Shown here piece by piece: positions 13,950-18,547 of a DNA stretch of 18,547 nucleotides. The position numbers and the translations under genes were made by a program. The DNA comes from Frondihabitans sp. GTDB lineage: Bacteria > Actinomycetota > Actinomycetes > Actinomycetales > Microbacteriaceae. The stretch covers positions 1 to 18,547 of the forward strand of contig JAODMX010000398.1 of the NCBI GenBank assembly GCA_025464735.1, read 5' to 3'. The stretch's first letter is position 1; every line of letters starts with the position of its first letter. Below the pieces are notes generated by a model. That model had not been told where the DNA came from. It saw nothing but the letters and a program-made list of their open reading frames with translations, and ran no database searches.

Positions 13950-14875
13950 GCGACCGCATTGTCGATGTCGATGTCGGCCGGCGGGTTTGGGGGCAGGCCG
14001 ACAGCAAGGGTCCAGATCAGTGGGATTGCGCAGATCACGCCCAACACGATCCACCCCAGCGGCGACAGGTGCAGTGCCGACGACAGGTGATAGTGGCCGA
14101 TCTTTGCGACACCGGAGACGGACACTCGGCCGACCTGCCCTGCGACGAGGTCGACGCGGGTGCCGCCGATTGCCTGCGCTCGGATGGGGAGAAGACCCGT
14201 CGAGACGACCGTCGCGGCAACCCGGTCATGAAGCGTGGAGTTTTGCAGAACGACGAGTCCGACGAGCGGTTTGACGAGGAAGACGGTGACCGAGGCGAGG
14301 AGCGATCCCCCGAGGATGACGGCGGAGACGCGTCGGCTGGGGGTGCGAATCAGCCGTCGCAGGAGCGAGAGAACGACACCGCCGATGACGAGGATGGGCA
14401 GGGCTTTGATCAGCCAACCGAGCCCTGGCAGGATGCTCGCGGCCTGACCGATGACGTCTTTCCGACCTAGCGTCCACGGGTCGGTTGCCCCGTTGATATC
14501 GCCCCTGGTCGTGATGGCTCCTGCCGGCGTGATCTTGACGATTCGGTGCGTGTAGACCTCTCGCGGAGCGGTCGGTGGGTGGAACGTGATCACCGAGCCG
14601 ACGCGCAGGTGGGTGGCCGGAGTGGTGAGGACGAGGGTGCCGACGGGGGCGGCCCGACCCATCGAGGGGGTCTCGACGATGAACCAGCGACCCCCTCGAG
14701 CCTGGAACACCAGTGCCGCGATGATGACGACGAGGGCGAGGAGTGTGCCAACCCAGAACACGACGACCACCGCTGTCGACCGAGTCGGACCAAGCGGCTG
14801 GTCTGCGCCGCTGTGCGGGGATGTGGGCGCGGTTTCGCTCTCGAGGACCTGCTCGCGAGTCGGCGTCTGAATCAT
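13946..14875 (-). CDS. sipW: SipW/Sec11-type signal peptidase I with C-terminal extension
   Basis: A 309-residue membrane-bound type I signal peptidase (S26). After one hydrophobic segment (about 34-57) the nucleophile is Ser71 in ETPSMGRAAPVG. The general base position is His110 in VYTHRIV, not Lys, the Ser-His arrangement of SipW, archaeal and ER (Sec11) enzymes. RGDINGATDPW (Asp126) completes the active site. Three further membrane segments (about 154-174, 185-209, 273-294) enclose an ~60-residue external loop; this makes it longer than typical SipW (about 190). I prefer the ATG at 14873-14875; a GTG at 14906-14908 would lie inside a strong hairpin stem. Its probable substrates are the TasA-like and LamG proteins on either side. 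Confidence 0.88.
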   Translation of the reverse strand: MIQTPTREQVLESETAPTSPHSGADQPLGPTRSTAVVVVFWVGTLLALVVIIAALVFQARGGRWFIVETPSMGRAAPVGTLVLTTPATHLRVGSVITFHPPTAPREVYTHRIVKITPAGAITTRGDINGATDPWTLGRKDVIGQAASILPGLGWLIKALPILVIGGVVLSLLRRLIRTPSRRVSAVILGGSLLASVTVFLVKPLVGLVVLQNSTLHDRVAATVVSTGLLPIRAQAIGGTRVDLVAGQVGRVSVSGVAKIGHYHLSSALHLSPLGWIVLGVICAIPLIWTLAVGLPPNPPADIDIDNAVA

Positions 14876-14904
14876 GTCGGCGGAACCCTTGCCTGAAACG
14901 GTGG

Positions 14905-14941
14905 TCACGGCGAACCGTCATTTCGTGACGGTTCGCCGTGA
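14905..14941. terminator. 16-bp perfect hairpin between TasA-like gene and sipW
   Basis: TCACGGCGAACCGTCA (14905-14920) and its exact complement (14926-14941) flank a 5-nt loop. It sits 17 bp after the TasA-like stop codon and before the sipW start. There is no U-tract, so it more likely acts as a partial terminator, a 3'-end RNA stabiliser or an attenuator that keeps the peptidase at lower level than its abundant substrate. Confidence 0.7.
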
Positions 14942-14957
14942 TGGAGGGAGCTCGTGG

Positions 14958-15608
14958 CTAGCTGGTGAACGTCCAGATCATCGGCACAGACGCCTGGAGA
15001 CCCTGGTAGGTGTTCCCCGAGGCGGCGGCAAGTGTGGCGGTGATGGTGAAGGGCGTGCTGGTGGCGTCATTCGCGGTGGGAAGCACAGCCGGCATCGTGA
15101 ACGAGGAGGCGGTGGCTGCGCCGAGCGACAGTGCCGTGCCGGAGAACACGGTCGTCGCACCGGACGTGATCACGACATTCACCTTGGAGCAGTAGTCGAT
15201 CGCCGTACCGCTGTAGGTCCCGACGGACGTCTGCACACAGGGGGTACCGGTGCTCAGTGTGAACGTGCCCGGCGCGACGCTCCCCAGGTCAGCGATCGTG
15301 ATGCTGGTGACGTTCGAGTTGCCGGGGGTCAGCAGAGCGCTGCCGAACTTGTTGATCGTCGAGCACGTGGACGTATTGGTCGAAGCCGTACCACCGTCGG
15401 TGCTGAGGCAGGTGACGGGCGTACCGCCGGTTGTCTTCTCCTGCATCACAATCGACCCGGATGTTCCGGTGTTCGAGTTGTTGGTGATGCTCGCGACGAA
15501 GCCCGACAGGGTGCCGGTCATCGAGACGGTCAACAGCGCCGCCCCGACCACGCCAGTGACAATGGCGATTGGTGTGAAGCGGAGACGCTTGGCCTTGAGA
15601 ACGGACAT
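14958..15608 (-). CDS. TasA/CalY-like exported protein with SipW-dependent signal peptide
   Basis: A 216-residue exported protein rich in Thr, Ser, Gly and Ala. Its leader has a basic start (MSVLKAKRLR), a hydrophobic segment (about 13-30) and TGTLSGFVASITNNSNTGTS (31-50), the form of SipW-dependent signal peptides. The mature part is predicted all-beta and ends with FTITATLAAASGNTYQGLQA, close to the NxYQG segment of TasA/CalY and the related 'alternate signal-mediated exported protein' group. Four cysteines (67, 82, 124, 140) could form two disulfides, unlike Bacillus TasA. TasA-type proteins build extracellular fibres; here that is inference. The ATG has AGGGG about 7 nt upstream. It is the first gene of the operon with sipW and the LamG gene. 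Confidence 0.82.
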   Translation of the reverse strand: MSVLKAKRLRFTPIAIVTGVVGAALLTVSMTGTLSGFVASITNNSNTGTSGSIVMQEKTTGGTPVTCLSTDGGTASTNTSTCSTINKFGSALLTPGNSNVTSITIADLGSVAPGTFTLSTGTPCVQTSVGTYSGTAIDYCSKVNVVITSGATTVFSGTALSLGAATASSFTMPAVLPTANDATSTPFTITATLAAASGNTYQGLQASVPMIWTFTS

Positions 15609-15810
15609 TGGAAACCCCTATTTGACTTAAATTTAAAGTTATTAACTTCTCAAATTACTTGCCTACAGATTTTCTTAACCATGCAGATATATATGATCCA
15701 AAACAACCCCCACAAAGGGGGCAGCCCTAAGCAATGCGCCTGGCACAGATGTTCCCTATCCTGGAAACTCAATTACTGAGCTAGTTCACGACCTGATCTA
15801 GGAGACCCGC
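15609..15810. promoter_or_regulatory. AT-rich divergent control region (TasA-like operon / MarR)
   Basis: Most of 15615-15720 is strikingly AT-rich against a GC-rich background. It contains a perfect palindrome with 6-bp arms (AAGTTA-T-TAACTT, 15636-15648), an adjoining 10-bp palindrome TTAAATTTAA (about 15627-15636) and further ACTT copies. These sit 20-40 bp before the TasA-like gene, where a MarR dimer would block or adjust its promoter. On the other side a TATCCT near 15757 and a GGAG ribosome site precede the MarR gene. Confidence 0.6.
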
Positions 15811-16350
15811 GTGTCGTCGACCGAACCCGAGCCGATTTCGCGAGACCGCGCAATGCACGCCACGTCCGCATCACTGGTGACGGCACCGGCTGTCCTGTCG
15901 TTGTCGGCAGCCCTTATGGCGGTCGATGCGTCGCACCGGAACCTGCGCGCACTCTTCGCGTCGAGCGTCGGGCTCAGCGCCACGGAGTTCAACGCCCTGA
16001 TGTACATCGGCGAAATGGGAAGCACCACTCCGAAGCAGCTCGCGATCACGCTCGATGTCTCGACGGGAGCAGTCACCGCCCTCACGGATCGCCTCGCAGC
16101 GGCCACACTCGTTCTTCGCGAACCCAACCCGAACGACCGCCGCAGCTTGCTGCTCCGTCTCACACCGATGGGAGCCCGAGCGCGACAGTCGATGTCCGAC
16201 CAGTACCACGCCGCGATCTCCCGAGCGGTCGACGAAACCCCGGAACTCACCGACCCGCAGCTGCAAGAACTTCTCACCCGTGTCGCCGCCGCCGTCACAG
16301 CGATAGCAGATGCCATCGCGGCAACCTCCGTGGTTCACCCGAAGCGGTAA
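15811..16350 (+). CDS. MarR-family transcriptional regulator
   Basis: A 179-residue winged-helix regulator. The recognition region is TPKQLAITLDVSTGAVTALTDRL (split as TPKQLAITLDV, 73-83, and STGAVTALTDRL, 84-95), followed by the wing REPNPNDRRSLLLRLTPMG (103-121) with the MarR-typical Asp109-Arg110-Arg111. Flanking helices (about 25-60 and 122-170) form the dimerisation part. The GTG start has AGGAG 6-7 nt upstream. It is divergent from the TasA-like operon across a palindrome-rich AT block, so it very likely controls that operon and itself. Its ligand is unknown; whether it represses or activates cannot be read from sequence. Confidence 0.9.
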   Translation: MSSTEPEPISRDRAMHATSASLVTAPAVLSLSAALMAVDASHRNLRALFASSVGLSATEFNALMYIGEMGSTTPKQLAITLDVSTGAVTALTDRLAAATLVLREPNPNDRRSLLLRLTPMGARARQSMSDQYHAAISRAVDETPELTDPQLQELLTRVAAAVTAIADAIAATSVVHPKR

Positions 16351-16699
16351 GGCGTCTCTGGTCATGATCGGAGACTCACAGGGATCCGGGACGACCACCA
16401 GGGCACAAGGCCCCATCGGAGGTCATCAGCGGTTCAGAAACGCAGCCGAATCGGCATGCTGTACGCTTGAGGTACTTGCGAGTCGACCCGATCGGCTCCC
16501 TGCGTCGTAGTACGCCCCTCACTTCCCCGTGGTGCCACCGTCAAAAGTGTGTGACAGACCACTGGATCGCGAAGCACACTCTGCGGCGAAACGATCGAGC
16601 ACCACTGCTCCGTCGCCACATCTCGAGTCCAGCTGCGCCACAGACAGACGCATGCCCAGGGGGCTCGATACCCGATGCCTGAAAGGCACCAGCACCCCC
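16351..16699 (+). promoter_or_regulatory. Gene-free region and probable long 5' leader of the helicase gene
   Basis: These 349 bases hold no recognisable gene or tRNA. TACGCT at 16462-16467 is a candidate -10, which would give a 5' leader of about 225 nt. Short dyads occur (GCCGA-A-TCGGC near 16445-16455; GGTG-C-CACC near 16531-16539). Long structured leaders are known for cold-inducible DEAD-box helicase genes, but this sequence does not prove such control. Confidence 0.4.
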
Positions 16700-18487
16700 A
16701 TGACAGACACTCTCATCACCCAGGACGACACCGAAGCAGAAACCGAAGGCACCACCTTCGCGTCGCTCGGCGTCCCCGCACCGCTCGTCAAGGCTCTCGC
16801 CGCTGACGGCAAGACCACCGCCTTCCCGATCCAGGTCGACACGCTCCCCGACACGCTCGCTGGCCGCGACGTCCTCGGCCGCGGTAAGACCGGTTCGGGC
16901 AAGACCATCGCCTTCGCGATTCCCATGGCCGCCCGCCTCGGCGGCGTGCTCGCCGGTGGCAAGCGCCGCCCCGGCCGCCCCGTCGGCCTCGTCCTCGCCC
17001 CGACCCGCGAGCTCGCGACGCAGATCGACGCGGTTCTCGCGCCCCTCGCCGCGGCCTACGGCATGAAGACCACCACCATCTTCGGCGGCGTCTCGCAGAA
17101 CCGCCAGGTCGCCGCCCTCAAGGCCGGCGTCGACATCATCATCGCGTGCCCCGGCCGCCTCGAAGACCTCATGAAGCAGGGCTTCGCCAAGCTCGACGCG
17201 ATCGAGATCACCGTGCTCGACGAGGCCGACCACATGGCCGACCTGGGCTTCCTGCCCGGTGTCACCCGGATCCTGAAGGCCACTCCGGAGAACGGCCAGC
17301 GACTGCTCTTCAGCGCGACCCTCGACAACGGCGTGGACAAGCTGGTCAGGCAGTTCCTCCACAACGAGGTGCTCCACTCGGTCGACGAGGCCAACTCCCC
17401 CGTCGCAAAGATGACCCACCACGTCTTCGAGACCGAGTCGGTCGACACCAAGAAGGCGCTCATCGAGAAGCTCGCCTCGGGCAAGGGCCGCCGGATCCTC
17501 TTCATGCGCACCAAGCACCACGCCAAGAAGCTCGCCAAGCAGCTCACCGAGTCGGGTATCCCGGCAGTCGACCTGCACGGCAACCTCTCGCAGCCGCAGC
17601 GTGACCGCAACCTCGCCGCGTTCCAGGACGGAACGGCACGCGTCCTCGTTGCGACCGACGTCGCCGCCCGCGGTGTGCACGTCGACGACATCGAGCTCGT
17701 CATCCACGTCGACCCGCCGACCGAGCACAAGGCGTACCTGCACCGCTCGGGCCGTACGGCGCGCGCCGGGGCCGAGGGTGACGTCGTCACGCTCGTCATC
17801 CCGAGCCAGCGTCGCGACGTCGCAGCGATGATGAAGAAGGCCGGGATCACGGCCACGGTCACTTCCGTCAAGCCCGACTCCCGCGAGGTCAACGCCCTCG
17901 TCGGCGAGGTCGCCGCCTACGTCAAGCCGGCACCCAAGTCCGAGCGCCAGCAGCAGCAGCAGGGTGGCGGCGGTCGCTCGCAGGGCGCCAACGCTCAGCG
18001 CAAGCGCGCCGCACGCCAGAACCCCGACGGCACGCCGATCGCGCGTCGCGACCGTTCCGGCCGTCCCGCCACCGGTGGCCAGGGCGCAGGCTCGGTTTCA
18101 ACCGAGGGGCGCTCCGGATCCGGTGCCCGCGGCCAGCGCTCCGGCGGCGGCTCGCGCGGTGCAGGTCAGCGCGGTGCCGACCAGCGCAGTGGCGGCCGTT
18201 CCGGTCGCCCCGCTCAGACCGGCAGCAGCACCTTCTACTCGACCGAGTCCGGCAACGCCGGCTCGTCGGCTCCGGTGCGCGACGAACGTCAGAACCGTCG
18301 CGCCTCGAGCGACGGCGGCAGCGTCCGCAACGAGCAGGCCGCCTTCGCTGCCGAGCGCAGCGCGGCCCCGCGCGGCAACGGTGGCGGCTCACGTCGCGCC
18401 TCCTCGGGCGGCGGCCGGCCGTCCTCCCTCAAGGTCGGCAGCCTCGTCCGCGGTTCGGCGCCGAAGGCTGGCGGCCGCGGCCGCTAA
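16700..18487 (+). CDS. DEAD-box ATP-dependent RNA helicase with RGG-like tail
   Basis: A 595-residue DEAD-box helicase that unwinds RNA duplexes using ATP, as in ribosome assembly, decay or cold adaptation. Motifs in order: Q-motif region with FPIQ (42-45), Walker A GKTGSGKT (62-69), PTRELA (101-106), PGRLEDL (151-157), DEAD (174-177), SAT (205-207), ATDVAARG (318-325) and HRSGRTARAG (348-357). After about 415 the protein is a long low-complexity tail rich in Gly, Arg, Ser and Gln, likely RNA-binding and disordered, ending near GSLVRGSAPKAGGRGR. The frame is open back to 16529, but the ATG at 16700 gives the usual N-terminus (MTDTLITQDD) for actinobacterial homologues; no good ribosome site is seen for any start. 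Confidence 0.95.
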   Translation: MTDTLITQDDTEAETEGTTFASLGVPAPLVKALAADGKTTAFPIQVDTLPDTLAGRDVLGRGKTGSGKTIAFAIPMAARLGGVLAGGKRRPGRPVGLVLAPTRELATQIDAVLAPLAAAYGMKTTTIFGGVSQNRQVAALKAGVDIIIACPGRLEDLMKQGFAKLDAIEITVLDEADHMADLGFLPGVTRILKATPENGQRLLFSATLDNGVDKLVRQFLHNEVLHSVDEANSPVAKMTHHVFETESVDTKKALIEKLASGKGRRILFMRTKHHAKKLAKQLTESGIPAVDLHGNLSQPQRDRNLAAFQDGTARVLVATDVAARGVHVDDIELVIHVDPPTEHKAYLHRSGRTARAGAEGDVVTLVIPSQRRDVAAMMKKAGITATVTSVKPDSREVNALVGEVAAYVKPAPKSERQQQQQGGGGRSQGANAQRKRAARQNPDGTPIARRDRSGRPATGGQGAGSVSTEGRSGSGARGQRSGGGSRGAGQRGADQRSGGRSGRPAQTGSSTFYSTESGNAGSSAPVRDERQNRRASSDGGSVRNEQAAFAAERSAAPRGNGGGSRRASSGGGRPSSLKVGSLVRGSAPKAGGRGR

Positions 18488-18518
18488 CCCCAGCACCCGA
18501 CGGCGGTTTCCGGCGCCG

Positions 18519-18540
18519 GCGCTAGTCCGCGGACTAGCGC
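18519..18540. repeat. Perfect 22-bp palindrome after the helicase gene
   Basis: The left arm GCGCTAGTCC (18519-18528) and right arm GGACTAGCGC (18531-18540) are exact complements around a central GC. It starts 31 bp after the helicase stop. With no loop or T-tract it resembles a dimeric-regulator operator for a gene beyond the window more than a terminator. Confidence 0.6.
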
Positions 18541-18547
18541 GAGCGCC

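Noticed and set aside
13950..14054. Upstream extension of the LamG protein
   Set aside because: It lies within the peptidase coding sequence in another frame; the ATG at 13949 gives a normal export leader and an ATGA overlap.
14876..14908. GTG at 14906-14908 as the sipW start
   Set aside because: It has no ribosome site and lies in the stem of a 16-bp hairpin; the ATG at 14875 has AAGGG about 10 nt upstream. It remains a possible alternative.
16351..16460. tRNA-like segment (GGTTCAGAAACGC)
   Set aside because: A T-loop-like string is present but no acceptor stem, anticodon arm or D-arm can be paired around it.
16529..16699. Earlier ATG for the helicase
   Set aside because: The added 57 residues are unlike any helicase N-terminus and the frame is open only because of GC-rich sequence; the ATG at 16700 fits homologues.
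16541..17743. 400-codon minus-strand open frame
   Set aside because: It is the antisense shadow of the DEAD-box helicase gene, produced by strong G/C third-position bias.
1..18547. Mobile element, prophage or CRISPR array
   Set aside because: No transposase, integrase, phage structural gene, terminal repeat pair with target duplication, or regularly spaced repeat array was seen.

Overview
The window is high-GC DNA from an actinobacterium, most likely of the family Microbacteriaceae. The left edge holds the N-terminus of a Microbacteriaceae-type RpoB. Gene content (LysE/LysG, DUF427, DUF1684, CGNR regulator, DEAD-box helicase with an RGG-like tail), strong G/C third-position bias and TANNNT promoters set directly against start codons all fit. 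The genus cannot be fixed from the sequence alone. No rRNA, tRNA, CRISPR array, transposase or integrase was seen.

Layout. 1-422 is the start of rpoB (minus), behind a gene-free leader carrying a 55-bp nested inverted repeat. 725-2319 is a divergent LysE-type exporter and its LysG-like LysR regulator. 2336-3100 is an SDR oxidoreductase. 3199-5560 (minus) is a tightly overlapped operon: small membrane protein, NarL-family histidine kinase, LuxR-type response regulator. 5691-7044 (plus) holds a spermidine-synthase-like protein and a DoxX-like membrane protein, separated by an operator-like repeat block. Directly after the DoxX stop is a ~22-codon remnant of a ribbon-helix-helix (HicB-type) antitoxin. 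7126-10007 holds a one-TM exported protein, a TPR protein, an SprT-like zinc metalloprotein and a CGNR zinc-finger regulator. 10050-13031 holds DUF427, a short ComB-like protein, a large Cys-rich lipoprotein and DUF1684.

The most interesting region is 13062-16350. A TasA/CalY-like exported protein, a SipW/Sec11-type (Ser-His) signal peptidase and a LamG-fold protein form one minus-strand operon. It faces a divergent MarR regulator across an AT-rich, palindrome-rich control region. Both exported proteins carry matching SipW-type leader segments, a 16-bp hairpin separates the first gene from the peptidase gene, and the peptidase and LamG genes overlap by ATGA. I read this as a regulated surface-fibre or surface-adhesin module with its own processing peptidase. 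The window ends with a DEAD-box RNA helicase behind a ~350-bp gene-free leader, then a perfect 22-bp palindrome.

A window-wide signal is that at least seven genes have TANNNT exactly 6 nt before the start codon, implying leaderless transcripts. This also helps fix several starts.
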